Origin: Amycolatopsis orientalis DSM 43388
GTDB taxonomy: Bacteria > Actinomycetota > Actinomycetes > Mycobacteriales > Pseudonocardiaceae
DNA length: 51,392 nt
NCBI RefSeq assembly: GCF_000411975.1
Contig: NZ_ASXG01000106.1
Span: 8,835 to 60,226, forward strand
Direction: 5' to 3'
The stretch's first letter is position 1. Each line of letters starts with the position of its first letter. The translations under genes were made by a program, and so were the position numbers. The notes under the pieces are model-generated. The model searched no databases and was not told the DNA's origin. It was given only the letters and a program-made list of their open reading frames with translations. This document shows, piece by piece, positions 1 through 8,735 of the stretch.

Positions 1-86
1 AGCACCCCAAGACCGCAGGGAGGCTTCGTATCGGGGTGCAGGGCGGGGGCTGGGTGCCTCGATTGTTGGGTGTAGCGGTTGCGGCT
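1..86 (+). repeat. long-range inverted repeat, left copy
   Basis: This segment matches the reverse complement of 43544-43629 (position n pairs with about 43630 minus n) with only a handful of mismatches over about 86 bases and no visible gaps. The partner lies in the metK-priA spacer. Shared words include ggtgcagggcgggggctggg. It looks like a dispersed intergenic repeat of this genome rather than a coding remnant. The left end is cut by the window. Confidence 0.85.
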
Positions 87-266
87 TGTGGGGGTGCGGG
101 CTGGGGCTCGGTGCCTCGCTTTGGGTGCGGTGCTTGCGGCTTGTGGGGGTGCATGGGGTGGGGCTGGGTGCCTCGATGGGTGGGTGCAGCGGCGGCGGTT
201 GTCGGGGCGGGTCCGCGGCTCGCGTGGCTGGGCGCGTGGGGGTCCGCGGTTCCGGTTGCGGGTGGT

Positions 267-290
267 CCGTGAAGGGCTCCTTGAGGGAAT
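267..290 (+). repeat. dispersed 24-base repeat (single arm)
   Basis: These 24 bases are identical to the left arm (43438-43461) of the perfect hairpin downstream of metK. Only one arm is present here. The same spacer at the other end of the window also carries the partner of repeat 1-86, so both spacers appear to be built from the same intergenic repeat families. Confidence 0.85.
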
Positions 291-294
291 CTAG

Positions 295-319
295 TTCCGT
301 GAAGGGGCCCCTCACGGAA
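295..319. repeat. imperfect palindrome (hairpin)
   Basis: A 25-base near-palindrome of the form ttccgtga..tcacggaa around a ggggcccc core, with one extra A on the left side. It begins 4 bases after the 24-base repeat at 267-290 and shares its ccgtgaagg start. It could form a strong hairpin in RNA, but no gene end lies next to it inside the window. Confidence 0.6.
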
Positions 320-453
320 GGGTGGCCTGGCCGGGAACGGTCGTCGGGGAGCGGATTGTCGTGATCGCCGGGTTGGTGCCGGTCGCGGACGGTATTCCGG
401 CGCGGTGGGGCGCTGATCCTGCCGATTCTCGCGGTGGGCGGCACGATGGCCGG

Positions 454-1305
454 ATGAGCACAGTCGCATTCCTCGGCACCGGAATCATGGGCCGTCCGAT
501 GGCCGCCAATCTTGCTCGCGCTGGGTTGACCGTGCGGGCCTGGAACCGTACTCGGGCCAAGGCGGAGCCGCTTGCGGCGGAGGGCGTTGCCGTCGTGGGG
601 TCGCCCGGCGAAGCGGTTCAGGGGGCCGATTTCCTGGTCACGATGCTCGCGGACGGGCCGACGGTCGCTGAGGTCTTCCGCGGGCTTTCGCTCGCACCGG
701 GGACGATTTGGCTGCAGACCAGCACCGTCGGCATCGAGTGGGTCGATCGGCTCGCGGAGGCGGCCGTCGCGGCGGGGGTGCCGTTTGTCGATTGTCCGGT
801 GATGGGCACGAAGGGGCCCGCTGAGCAAGGGCAGTTGCAGGTGCTCGCGGCCGGGCCGGACAACGTGCACGACAGCGCTGCGCCGGTGTTCGACGCGATC
901 GGGTCCAAGACTCGCTGGCTCGGCACCGAACCCGGCACGGCGACGCGGCTCAAGCTGGTGATGAACGCCTGGATTCTCGCGCTCACCAACGGCACCGGCG
1001 AAAGCCTCGCCCTCGCGAAGGTGCTCGGGGTGGACCCGGAGTTGTTCTTCGACGTCATGAGCGGCACCGGGTTCGACGTGCCTTACGCGCGGATGAAGGG
1101 GCCGATGATGCTGTCCGGCGACTACCCGGCCAGCTTCCCGGCCTCGCTCGCGGCGAAGGACGCGCGGCTGGTCGTGGAGGCCGCGGGGCACGCGATCGAC
1201 GTCGGCGGGGCGGCGGCTGCGTTGGCGCATTTGGAGAGTGCGGTCGACGCGGGCCACGGCGAGGACGACATGGCGGCGGTGTACGAGGGGATCGTCAAGC
1301 GCTGA
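454..1305 (+). CDS. NAD(P)-dependent beta-hydroxyacid dehydrogenase family
   Basis: A 283-residue protein of the 3-hydroxyisobutyrate / tartronate-semialdehyde reductase family, cytosolic. The N-terminus has the Rossmann dinucleotide motif FLGTGIMG (residues 6-13). The second, all-helical domain contains TRLKLVMNAW, with Lys167 and Asn171 at the expected catalytic and substrate positions. The ATG at 454 was chosen because the Rossmann strand begins at residue 4; an in-frame extension to 322 adds only unrelated residues. The 3' end overlaps the convergent gene by 11 bases. The true substrate cannot be read from sequence; imine reductases share this fold and are an alternative. Confidence 0.88.
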   Translation: MSTVAFLGTGIMGRPMAANLARAGLTVRAWNRTRAKAEPLAAEGVAVVGSPGEAVQGADFLVTMLADGPTVAEVFRGLSLAPGTIWLQTSTVGIEWVDRLAEAAVAAGVPFVDCPVMGTKGPAEQGQLQVLAAGPDNVHDSAAPVFDAIGSKTRWLGTEPGTATRLKLVMNAWILALTNGTGESLALAKVLGVDPELFFDVMSGTGFDVPYARMKGPMMLSGDYPASFPASLAAKDARLVVEAAGHAIDVGGAAAALAHLESAVDAGHGEDDMAAVYEGIVKR

Positions 1306-2200
1306 GCAACGACGCGACCCGGTCCACGCCGATGCCGGAGATGAGCAGGCGTTCCTTGGCGTTTCCCAGCAACCGTGCGGTCCACGGGGTGAAGCCGCCA
1401 TCGCCGACGGGCAGCGGTCCGGAGCCGAAGTCGGCGGTGACGGTGAAGCACAGACCGGAGTAATAGTCGCGGCCGACGGCTCGGTCTGGGGCGTCGGAGA
1501 CGGCTGCGTCAGGCAAAGCCGCCCGCACGGAAGCGGTGAAGCCGGCGAAGCGGCTGTCCAATGTGGTCACTTGGAACCCGGCGGCGCGGGCGCCCACGCT
1601 GCGTACCGCGGCGGTGAGGAAGCGCGCGTGCTCAATCAGGTGTTCACGTTCGAAGGCCAGGCTGCCTCGGTCGCGACCCGCGGTGACGGCCGCGAAGAGG
1701 GAGAAGTGCGCGAAGAACCCGGGAGCTGGGGGCTGGGCTCGGACGACGCGCTGCACGGTGGCGAGCCGCACCGGCGAGGAACCGGTGCGGCGGACCGCGG
1801 CTTCCAGCGCCAGCCCGTTCGTCGGGTCCGCGGCGACTTCCGTGCCGCGGCCGGTGGGGACGACGCGGTGCTGGGCCAGCCCGGCCACGGCGGAATGGGC
1901 GCCGAGCGGGGTGACCGGCGACAGCGTCACTCGTTCGAATTCCGGCGGCGCGGCGGAAAGCAATGCGTCTTCGACCCGCCGCAAGACCTCGAACGGCAAG
2001 GGCGCGGGCGGGGTGAACCGGTCCTCGCGGTAGCGGCGCAGGACGTCCGGACCGCGCAGTTTCGCGGCTCGACGGCGGGCTACTTCCAATTGCAACGTCG
2101 TCAGGTCGGCGCCGGGGAGGTCTACGAGCACGTCAGCGGCCGGACCGCCCGGCCCGGCCAGCACGCGGTGCAGCGGGCCGCGCCCGTTCGAGGAGTCCAT
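1295..2200 (-). CDS. orphan class II aminoacyl-tRNA-synthetase-like protein
   Basis: A 301-residue protein I cannot name. It looks like a paralogue of the class II synthetase catalytic core. A motif-1-like helix (PFEVLRRVEDALL) is followed by RGTEVAADPTN and RLATVQRVVR, as around motif 2, and near the end by a GIGVDR motif-3-like strand. YYSGLCF recalls the YYTG segment of HisRS/HisZ. No anticodon-binding domain follows, so it is not a complete synthetase. The ATG at 2200 precedes the first conserved segment; the frame stays open further upstream only through the hairpin repeat at 2274-2337. A HisZ-like or tRNA-independent ligase role is possible but unproven. Confidence 0.7.
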   Translation of the reverse strand: MDSSNGRGPLHRVLAGPGGPAADVLVDLPGADLTTLQLEVARRRAAKLRGPDVLRRYREDRFTPPAPLPFEVLRRVEDALLSAAPPEFERVTLSPVTPLGAHSAVAGLAQHRVVPTGRGTEVAADPTNGLALEAAVRRTGSSPVRLATVQRVVRAQPPAPGFFAHFSLFAAVTAGRDRGSLAFEREHLIEHARFLTAAVRSVGARAAGFQVTTLDSRFAGFTASVRAALPDAAVSDAPDRAVGRDYYSGLCFTVTADFGSGPLPVGDGGFTPWTARLLGNAKERLLISGIGVDRVASLLSA

Positions 2201-2273
2201 GGGGCGAGGAGACCAGTCCGGACGAGCATCCGCGAACGGTTTTCCGCGACGGCCAGCTCCGCCGCGAGATCGC

Positions 2274-2337
2274 GTCGGCGTGTTAGCGAGTGGTGTGACC
2301 GCCCCCAGGCGGGCGCACCACTCGCTAACACGCCGAC
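2274..2337. repeat. 22-bp perfect inverted repeat, long hairpin
   Basis: The arms 2274-2295 and 2316-2337 are perfect reverse complements, separated by 20 bases. Outside them, gagatcgc (left) and gcgatctc (right) extend the pairing after a short bulge. It lies between the start of the minus-strand synthetase-like gene and the plus-strand DUF948 gene, that is between divergent promoters, so a simple terminator role is unlikely. A small mobile or REP-like element, or a divergent operator, are alternatives. Confidence 0.85.
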
Positions 2338-2439
2338 TTCCAGGCGATCTCGCCGCGGCGGCGAAGCCGCCGCAATCAGACACAGCCGCAGGCGGTAACC
2401 TCACACCACCTAAGACCCCGCACCACCCGAGGAGGGCCC

Positions 2440-2844
2440 GTGTCGGCAGGGCAGATCGCCGCGCTGATCGCCGCAGGAGCTTTCGTACTGCTGGTCTTGC
2501 TGCTGGCGATCCCGCTGCTCAAGCTCGGCCGCACGCTGGACGAGGCGACGATCGCGATCCGCAAGGCGCACGAGAGCAGCGACCCGATCCTGATCGGGGC
2601 CAACGAGACGATCACGCACGTCAACACGCAGCTCGAGCGGGTCGACGGGATCACCGCGAACGCACAGGCGGTGAGCGGCAACGTGTCCGCGCTCTCGTCG
2701 GTGTTCACCGCGACGCTCGGCGGCCCCCTGGTGAAGACCGCCGCGCTGTCGTACGGGATCAGCAAAGCCCTCCGCGCGCGCCGTAAGAAGCAGGACGCCA
2801 AGGCCGCGAAGGCGCAGCGCCCGGCCCGCCGGGGGAAGAAGTGA
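2440..2844 (+). CDS. DUF948-type membrane-anchored coiled-coil protein
   Basis: A 134-residue protein with one N-terminal membrane segment (about residues 7-29) followed by an amphipathic helical region rich in D, E and T, and a strongly basic Lys/Arg/Ala tail (about 110-134). This is the layout of the DUF948 family usually found just upstream of alaS in actinobacteria. The GTG start at 2440 is preceded by GGAGGG. The next gene overlaps its stop by four bases, so the two are probably co-translated. The function is unknown. Confidence 0.85.
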   Translation: MSAGQIAALIAAGAFVLLVLLLAIPLLKLGRTLDEATIAIRKAHESSDPILIGANETITHVNTQLERVDGITANAQAVSGNVSALSSVFTATLGGPLVKTAALSYGISKALRARRKKQDAKAAKAQRPARRGKK

Positions 2845-3143
2845 AGCGGCTGTTCTGGCTCGGGGTCGGGGTCGTCGCCGGGGTCGCGCTGAGCCGCAAG
2901 GCGAGCGAAACCGCTCGTCAGGCCACGCCGGCCGGGTTAGCATCGAACTTGGGCGACGCCGTGCGGGAACTCGCGGGCGCCGTCGGTTCTTTTGGCGCCG
3001 AGGTGCGCGCCGGGATGAACGAACGGGAACAGGAGCTGCACGACATGGTCGAGGAGCGGACCGCCGCCGTCGCGCCGCCTTCGGGTGCGGGCAGGCACGC
3101 CGCACGTCGCCCCGCCCGGCGAGCTCGCCGGGCGGAGGGCTGA
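2841..3143 (+). CDS. small alaS-upstream protein (DUF6167-like)
   Basis: A 100-residue protein starting with a short hydrophobic segment (FWLGVGVVAGVAL, about residues 5-17), then a helical region and a very Arg/Ala-rich end. It overlaps the preceding DUF948-type gene by four bases (GTGA) and lies 81 bases before alaS. Small single-membrane-segment proteins in this position are typical of actinobacteria. The family name is from memory and the function is unknown. Confidence 0.75.
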   Translation: MKRLFWLGVGVVAGVALSRKASETARQATPAGLASNLGDAVRELAGAVGSFGAEVRAGMNEREQELHDMVEERTAAVAPPSGAGRHAARRPARRARRAEG

Positions 3144-3224
3144 TCTCCGCGCGCCTTCCGCCGCCTCCGACCCCCGTTTCCTTTCCCCGGCCGAAGCCGG
3201 GTCACCAGCACAAGGACTTCACCC

Positions 3225-5888
3225 GTGGACACACACGAGATCACCGACCGTTTCCTGCGCCACTTCGAGAGCCGGGGCCACACGCGCGTGCCGAGCGCCC
3301 CGCTGATCCTCGACGACCCGAACCTGCTGTTCGTCAACGCGGGCATGGTCCAGTTCAAGCCGTACTTCCTCGGCGAGGCCCCGCCGCCCTACCCGCGCGC
3401 GACCTCGGTGCAGAAGTGCGTGCGCACGCCGGACATCGACGAGGTCGGCAAGACCACCCGGCACAACACGTTCTTCCAGATGGCGGGCAACTTCTCGTTC
3501 GGCGACTACTTCAAGGAAGGCGCGATCGAGAACGCCTGGGAGCTGATCACCAAGTCCCAGGACGACGGCGGCTTCGGCCTCGACCCGGACCGGATCTGGG
3601 CGACCGTCTACGAGAAGGACAGCGAGGCGGCCGGGCTGTGGCGCAAGCTCACCGGCCTGCCCAGCGACCGGATCCAGGTCCGCGACGGCAAGGACAACTA
3701 CTGGGACATGGGCGTGCCCGGTCCCGGCGGCCCGTGCTCGGAGATCTACTACGACCGCGGCCCGGCGTACGGCCGCGAGGGCGGCCCGGTCGCCGACGAG
3801 GACCGCTACATCGAGATCTGGAACCTCGTCTTCATGCAGGACGTCCGCGGCGACCTGAGCCCGAAGGCGGGCCACCCGCCGATCGGCGAGCTGCCGAAGA
3901 AGAACATCGACACCGGCATGGGCGTCGAGCGCGTCGCGACGATCCTGCAGGGCGTCGAGAACGTGTACGAGACCGACCTGGTGCGCCCGGTGATCGGCCG
4001 CGCGGAGGAGTTCTCCGGCCGCCGCTACGGCGCCAACCACGCCGACGACGTGCGCTTCCGCGTCATCGCCGACCACGCGCGCACCGGCGTGCTGCTGATC
4101 GGCGACGGCGTCACCCCGGGCAACGACGGCCGCGGCTACGTGCTGCGCCGGCTGCTGCGCCGCATCGTCCGCTCCACGCGGCTGCTGGGCGTGCAGGAGC
4201 CGGTGCTGCAGGAGTTCGCGAAGGTCGTCAGCCAGACCATGGGCCCGACCTACCCCGAACTGGTCAGCGGCTTCGACCGGATATCCGAGGTCGTGCGCGT
4301 CGAGGAGGAGGCGTTCCTCGCCACCCTCACCAGCGGTTCGCGCATCTTCGACCTGGCCGCGGCCGAGACGAAGAAGGGCGGCGGCGACGTCCTCGCCGGC
4401 GACAAGGCCTTCCAGCTGCACGACACCTACGGCTTCCCGATCGACCTGACGCTCGAGATGGCCGCCGAACAGGGCCTGACCGTGGACGAGGCCGGGTTCC
4501 GCACGCTCATGGAGGAGCAGCGCAAGCGCGCCAAGGCGGACGCGGCGGCGCGCAAGAGCGGCCACGGCGACCTGTCCGAGTACCGCAAGGTGCTGGAGCA
4601 GCACGGCGAAACCGAGTTCCTCGGCTACACCGAGCTGCAGGCGGACGCGAAGGTCGTCGGCCTGCTCGAGGACGGCCTGCCGGTGCGCAGCGTCGCCGCG
4701 GGCGGCAAGGCCGAGCTGGTGCTCGACCGCACCCCGTTCTACGCCGAGAGCGGCGGGCAGATCGCCGACACCGGCGTGCTGGTCGGCGACGGCGTCGAGC
4801 TGAAGGTCCTCGACGTGCAGAAGATCGTGCCGGGCCTCTTCGTGCACCGCGTCGAGGTCACCCAGGGCGAGGTCGGGATCGACACCCGGCTCACCGGATC
4901 GGTGGACGCGAACCGCCGGCTCTCGATCGAGCGCTCGCACTCGGCGACGCACCTCGTGCACGCGGCCGTCCGGGGCGCCTACGGCAAGCGGGCGGCGCAG
5001 GCCGGTTCGCTCAACGCGCCGGGCCGGATGCGGTTCGACTTCACCACGCCGGGCGCGGTGTCGACCGACATCCTCACCGAGGTCGAGCAGGAAGTGAACG
5101 ACTACCTGCAGACCGACGTCGAGGTGCAGAGCTACACCACGACCAAGGACAAGGCGCTCGAGCTGGGCGCGGTCGCGCTGTTCGGCGAGAAGTACGGCAA
5201 CGACGTCCGCGTCGTCGACATGGGCGAGTACTCGCGCGAGCTGTGCGGCGGCACGCACGTCGCCCGGATCGGCCAGCTGGGCCTGGTCAAGCTGGTGTCG
5301 GACGCGTCGGTCGGCTCCGGCGTGCACCGCGTCGAGGCGCTCGTCGGCCCGGACGCGCTCAAGCACGTCCGCAAGGAGCAGTTGCTCGTGTCGCAGCTGG
5401 CGAACACGTTCAAGGTGCCGTCCGACCAGCTGCCCGGCCGGATCGAGGACGTCCTGACCCGGCTGAAGAACGCCGAGAAGGAGATCGAGCAGCTGCGCAC
5501 GAAGCAGGTGCTCGGCTCGGCCGGCGCGCTCGCGGACAAGGCGGAGGACGTCAACGGCGTCTCGGTGGTCGCCGAGGTCGTGCCGGACGTCGACGGCAAC
5601 GGCCTGCGCGCGCTCGCCTCCGACATCCGCGGCCGCCTCGGCGACCGTGCCGGGGTCGTCGCGCTGTTCGCGCCCGCGGGGGAGAAGGTGGCTTTCGTGG
5701 TCGCCACGACCTCGGCGGCGCGCGACAAGGGCATCGCGGCGGGCAAGCTCGTGCCGTCGTTCGCCGAGGCGATCGGCGGACGCGGCGGCGGCAAGCCGGA
5801 CATGGCCCAGGGCGGCGGCAGCAACCCGGCGGGCGCGGAGCAGGCCGTGACGGCGCTGCGCGCGGCGGTCGCGAACCTTGGCCGCTAA
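3225..5888 (+). CDS. alaS: alanyl-tRNA synthetase
   Basis: Charges tRNA-Ala in the cytosol. At 887 residues it is of usual length. The class II catalytic core fills the N-terminal half. The editing domain carries the zinc/active-site motifs HSATH (His572, His576) and CGGTH (Cys674, His678). The C-terminal C-Ala domain includes GLRALASDIRGRLG and the GGGKPDMAQGGG signature. The GTG at 3225 gives the usual MDTHEITDRFL-type start and has AAGGA a few bases upstream. The end overlaps ruvX by 11 bases in another frame. No T-box-like leader is evident in the 81-base upstream spacer. Confidence 0.98.
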   Translation: MDTHEITDRFLRHFESRGHTRVPSAPLILDDPNLLFVNAGMVQFKPYFLGEAPPPYPRATSVQKCVRTPDIDEVGKTTRHNTFFQMAGNFSFGDYFKEGAIENAWELITKSQDDGGFGLDPDRIWATVYEKDSEAAGLWRKLTGLPSDRIQVRDGKDNYWDMGVPGPGGPCSEIYYDRGPAYGREGGPVADEDRYIEIWNLVFMQDVRGDLSPKAGHPPIGELPKKNIDTGMGVERVATILQGVENVYETDLVRPVIGRAEEFSGRRYGANHADDVRFRVIADHARTGVLLIGDGVTPGNDGRGYVLRRLLRRIVRSTRLLGVQEPVLQEFAKVVSQTMGPTYPELVSGFDRISEVVRVEEEAFLATLTSGSRIFDLAAAETKKGGGDVLAGDKAFQLHDTYGFPIDLTLEMAAEQGLTVDEAGFRTLMEEQRKRAKADAAARKSGHGDLSEYRKVLEQHGETEFLGYTELQADAKVVGLLEDGLPVRSVAAGGKAELVLDRTPFYAESGGQIADTGVLVGDGVELKVLDVQKIVPGLFVHRVEVTQGEVGIDTRLTGSVDANRRLSIERSHSATHLVHAAVRGAYGKRAAQAGSLNAPGRMRFDFTTPGAVSTDILTEVEQEVNDYLQTDVEVQSYTTTKDKALELGAVALFGEKYGNDVRVVDMGEYSRELCGGTHVARIGQLGLVKLVSDASVGSGVHRVEALVGPDALKHVRKEQLLVSQLANTFKVPSDQLPGRIEDVLTRLKNAEKEIEQLRTKQVLGSAGALADKAEDVNGVSVVAEVVPDVDGNGLRALASDIRGRLGDRAGVVALFAPAGEKVAFVVATTSAARDKGIAAGKLVPSFAEAIGGRGGGKPDMAQGGGSNPAGAEQAVTALRAAVANLGR

Positions 5889-6378
5889 TCCCCGGCGAGG
5901 CCCGGACCGGCCCGGCGAGGCCGATCCGGGGCGGGGCAGGCGGCTCGCGGTCGATGTCGGCTCTGTCCGGGTGGGAGTCGCGCTGAGCGATCCCGCCCCC
6001 GTCCTCGCGAGCCCGCTCGTTACCCTCTCCCGTGATGCGAAGGACGACAGCGATCTGGACCGGCTTGCCGAACTCGTCACCGAACACGAGGTGGTCGAGG
6101 TGATCGTGGGCTTGCCGAGGACGCTGGCGAACCGGCAGGGCGCGGCCGCGGACACGGCGCTCGCGTATGCGGAGAAGCTCGCCGGGCGCGTGGGGGACGT
6201 GCCCGTGCGGCTGGCGGACGAGCGGTTGACGACGGTCACCGCGTCGCGAATGCTGTCCCAGCGGGGGGTCAAGGGACGCAAGCAGCGCGCCGTGGTGGAC
6301 CAGGCAGCGGCTGTGGAGATCCTGCAAGCCTGGCTCGACGCCGCCGCCGCGCACCGCGCCCGGAAAGGCGACTCATGA
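5878..6378 (+). CDS. ruvX: Holliday junction resolvase-like RuvX (YqgF)
   Basis: A 166-residue RNase H-fold protein of the YqgF family, implicated in 16S rRNA 5'-end processing and/or Holliday junction resolution. It has the first-strand LAVDVGSVRVGVALSDP with the conserved Asp, then VGLPR, then DERLTT, and finally DQAAAVEILQ with the last acidic residue. The chosen TTG start at 5878 lies inside the end of alaS, and the N-terminal 20 residues are poorly conserved Arg/Pro-rich sequence. It overlaps mltG by four bases (ATGA). The order alaS-ruvX-mltG-aroE is standard for actinobacteria. Confidence 0.93.
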   Translation: MAANPRRGPDRPGEADPGRGRRLAVDVGSVRVGVALSDPAPVLASPLVTLSRDAKDDSDLDRLAELVTEHEVVEVIVGLPRTLANRQGAAADTALAYAEKLAGRVGDVPVRLADERLTTVTASRMLSQRGVKGRKQRAVVDQAAAVEILQAWLDAAAAHRARKGDS

Positions 6379-8735
6379 CCGACCCCCGCGGCTCCGGCAA
6401 CCCGGGCGGCCGCCGTCGGCTGCGCAATCCCGACAACCCGGAAATGCCGGACCCCGCACCGGGTTCGGGCGCACCGGGCGGACGGCGCAGGCGACGCGAG
6501 CCCGAAGACGAACTCCCTCCCCGCCGCCCGGCGGCCGAGGGCATGCCGCCCGGCGGACGACGGCGTCCTCCCGCCCCGGAAGGACGCCGCCGCGCGCCCG
6601 AGGGAGCGCCTCTCCCGGCCGGCGAAGCGCCCCGGCGCGGCGCACCGGACCGGTCGGGTCCGGCCGAACCGCCGCGTCGCCCGGCCGCGGACGCGCCGCC
6701 GACCCGGCGTCGTCGTCCGGTCGCGCCGCAGGACCGGCCGAAGCGCTCGGCGGAGGACTGGGATTTGCCGCCGCACGCGGCCGACGACCTTCCGCGCGCC
6801 CGCCCGCGCCGCATCACGCCGACCGAGGCGCCGGTGGCCGGAAACGAGCTTCCGGCCGCGGATGCCGAGCCGCCCGCCGGTCGACGCCGTCGCCGCGACG
6901 ACGTTCCGCCTCCGGTGGACGCCGAACCTCCGGCGGGCCGTCGCCGTCTCGCGGACGCGCCGTCGCCGAGCGAGCCGCCTGCCGGGCGTCGCCGTCGCCG
7001 CGAGGACATTCCGCCTCCGGTGGCCGCCGAGCCGCCGTCCGGCCGCCGTCGCCGCGACGAGGCCGACCTGCCGGTGGAGGCTGCCGCGCCGGGTCGTCGC
7101 CGGGCACCGGAAATGCCGCCTCCGGCTCGGCGCGCTCCCGCTCCGCCGCTGGACGGCTCCCTGCCGCCGGATCCTCGGTTCGCGGATGCGTCGATGCCCC
7201 GCGATCCCCGCTTCGCGGACGCGTCGATGCCGCCGGATCCTCGGTTCGCCGAAGCTTCGATGCCGCGTGACCCCCGCTTCGCGGACGCGTCGATGCCGCC
7301 GGATCCTCGGTTCGCCGAGGCCTCGATGCCGCGTGACCCGCGGTTCGCGGACGCGTCCATGCCGCGCGATCCGCGCAACCAGCCGCCGCGCAGGCAGCCG
7401 GTCGAGCAGCCCACCGAGGTGATCCCGACTGTGCCCGAGGCCGCGCACGAACCCGAGCACCCGGACGAGCACCGGATCGACGGCCTCTTCGACGACGAGT
7501 ACGACGAATACGGCGAGTACGAGGACTACGACGAATACGACGGCTACGACGAGGACGGCTACCCCGAAGACGGCGCCGAGCCGCCGGTCGAGGAGCCGCC
7601 CGCGAAGAAGCCGCGCAAGAAGCGCAAGCGCGCGCTCGGCTGGATCGCCGCGGTGCTCGTGCTGGTCCTGCTCAGCGGCGGGGCCTGGTTCGGGTACCAG
7701 AAGATCTTCGGCTACGCCGACTTCGACGGTTCGGGCGAAGGCGACGCGCTCGTGCAGGTCGAACAGGGCGACACGACGTCCGCGATCGGCGCGAAGCTCG
7801 CCGACGCGGGCGTGGTCGCGAGTTCCCGGGCCTTCGTGAAGGCGGGGGCGGAAAACACCGCGCTGAGCAAGATCCAGCAGGGGTACTACCTGCTGCGCCA
7901 GCACATGTCCGGCGAGAGCGCGGTCGACCTGATCACCTCGCCGGCGGCGCGGGTCGGGCGGCTGGAAATCCGGCCGTACACCCAGTTCGACGACATCACG
8001 CAGCCGGGCGGCAAGGTCACGCCGGGCGTGTTCAGCCTGATGTCGAAGGCGTCGTGCGCCACTTTGAACGGCAAGAGCACCTGCATTTCGGTGGACCAGC
8101 TGCGCAAGACGGTCGCCGACGCCGATCTCAAGGCGCTCGGCGTGCCGGAGTGGGCGCTGGCCGACGCGGGCAAGGCGCTGAGCAAGGACAAACGGCTCGA
8201 AGGCCTGATCGCGCCCGGCGTCTACGACGTCAAACCCGGCTGGACCGCGACCGAGCTGATCACCGACCTGGTGAAGCAGTCGGCCGACGCGATCCAGGCG
8301 GCCGGGCTCACCGCGCAGAACACCGGGCCGGGGATGTCGCCGTACCAGACGCTGATCATCGCGTCGCTCATCGAGCGCGAGGCGATCACCCCGGACTTCG
8401 GCAAGATCTCGCGGGTGATCTACAACCGGCTGTCGCAGCGCATCCGGCTGCAGCTGGACTCGACGGTCAACTACGTGCTGGACCGTCCGACGCTGCTCAC
8501 CAAACCGGAGGACCGGGCGAAATCGGGGCCGTACAACACGTACGCCAACTACGGTCTCCCGCCGACGCCGATCGCGGTGCCCAGCATGGAGGCGATCAAG
8601 GCCGCGATCAGCCCGACCCCGGGCGACTGGGCGTACTTCGTGAAATGCGAGAAGGACGGGCATTCCTGCTTCGCGGTCACGAACGACCAGCACAACGAGA
8701 ACAAGCGCCTGGCGGAGCAGCGTGGCGTCTACTGA
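6375..8735 (+). CDS. mltG: endolytic murein transglycosylase MltG with long disordered N-terminus
   Basis: Membrane-bound lytic transglycosylase that cleaves nascent peptidoglycan strands. The 786 residues divide into a 400-residue cytoplasmic, Pro/Arg-rich low-complexity region, an acidic Tyr/Asp/Glu block (about 373-400), a basic KKPRKKRKR stop-transfer patch, one membrane segment (about 420-443) and the extracellular YceG domain. The likely catalytic Glu is Glu667 in ASLIERE, and LQLDSTVNYVL follows. Most family members outside actinobacteria are near 350 residues; the excess is all N-terminal. It includes an 11-residue tandem repeat. It overlaps ruvX by 4 and aroE by 14 bases. Confidence 0.95.
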   Translation: MTDPRGSGNPGGRRRLRNPDNPEMPDPAPGSGAPGGRRRRREPEDELPPRRPAAEGMPPGGRRRPPAPEGRRRAPEGAPLPAGEAPRRGAPDRSGPAEPPRRPAADAPPTRRRRPVAPQDRPKRSAEDWDLPPHAADDLPRARPRRITPTEAPVAGNELPAADAEPPAGRRRRRDDVPPPVDAEPPAGRRRLADAPSPSEPPAGRRRRREDIPPPVAAEPPSGRRRRDEADLPVEAAAPGRRRAPEMPPPARRAPAPPLDGSLPPDPRFADASMPRDPRFADASMPPDPRFAEASMPRDPRFADASMPPDPRFAEASMPRDPRFADASMPRDPRNQPPRRQPVEQPTEVIPTVPEAAHEPEHPDEHRIDGLFDDEYDEYGEYEDYDEYDGYDEDGYPEDGAEPPVEEPPAKKPRKKRKRALGWIAAVLVLVLLSGGAWFGYQKIFGYADFDGSGEGDALVQVEQGDTTSAIGAKLADAGVVASSRAFVKAGAENTALSKIQQGYYLLRQHMSGESAVDLITSPAARVGRLEIRPYTQFDDITQPGGKVTPGVFSLMSKASCATLNGKSTCISVDQLRKTVADADLKALGVPEWALADAGKALSKDKRLEGLIAPGVYDVKPGWTATELITDLVKQSADAIQAAGLTAQNTGPGMSPYQTLIIASLIEREAITPDFGKISRVIYNRLSQRIRLQLDSTVNYVLDRPTLLTKPEDRAKSGPYNTYANYGLPPTPIAVPSMEAIKAAISPTPGDWAYFVKCEKDGHSCFAVTNDQHNENKRLAEQRGVY
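7164..7376 (+). repeat. 33-bp coding tandem repeat in mltG
   Basis: Six 11-residue units of the form PxDPRFAxASM plus a partial seventh (PRDPR), residues 264-334 of MltG. Position 2 alternates Pro and Arg, and position 8 varies between Asp and Glu. At DNA level the units are near-identical, with ggatcctcggttcgc and gacccccgcttcgcg variants alternating. The length is a multiple of three, so copy-number change would keep the frame. Confidence 0.95.

Larger units (their letters stand above)
1..453. other. gene-free, repeat-rich left edge
   Basis: No convincing gene is seen here. The stretch holds one arm of a long-range inverted repeat (1-86), low-complexity G-rich sequence with recurring gcggcttgtgggggtgc-like words to about 240, and two further repeat or hairpin elements (267-290, 295-319). 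The short reading frames here translate to Gly/Trp/Val-rich low-complexity peptides in several frames at once, which is what G-rich repeats produce. The window begins inside the block, so its full extent is unknown. Confidence 0.7.

Noticed and set aside
3144..3224. T-box leader for alaS
   Set aside because: The 81-base spacer is too short and lacks the T-box sequence.
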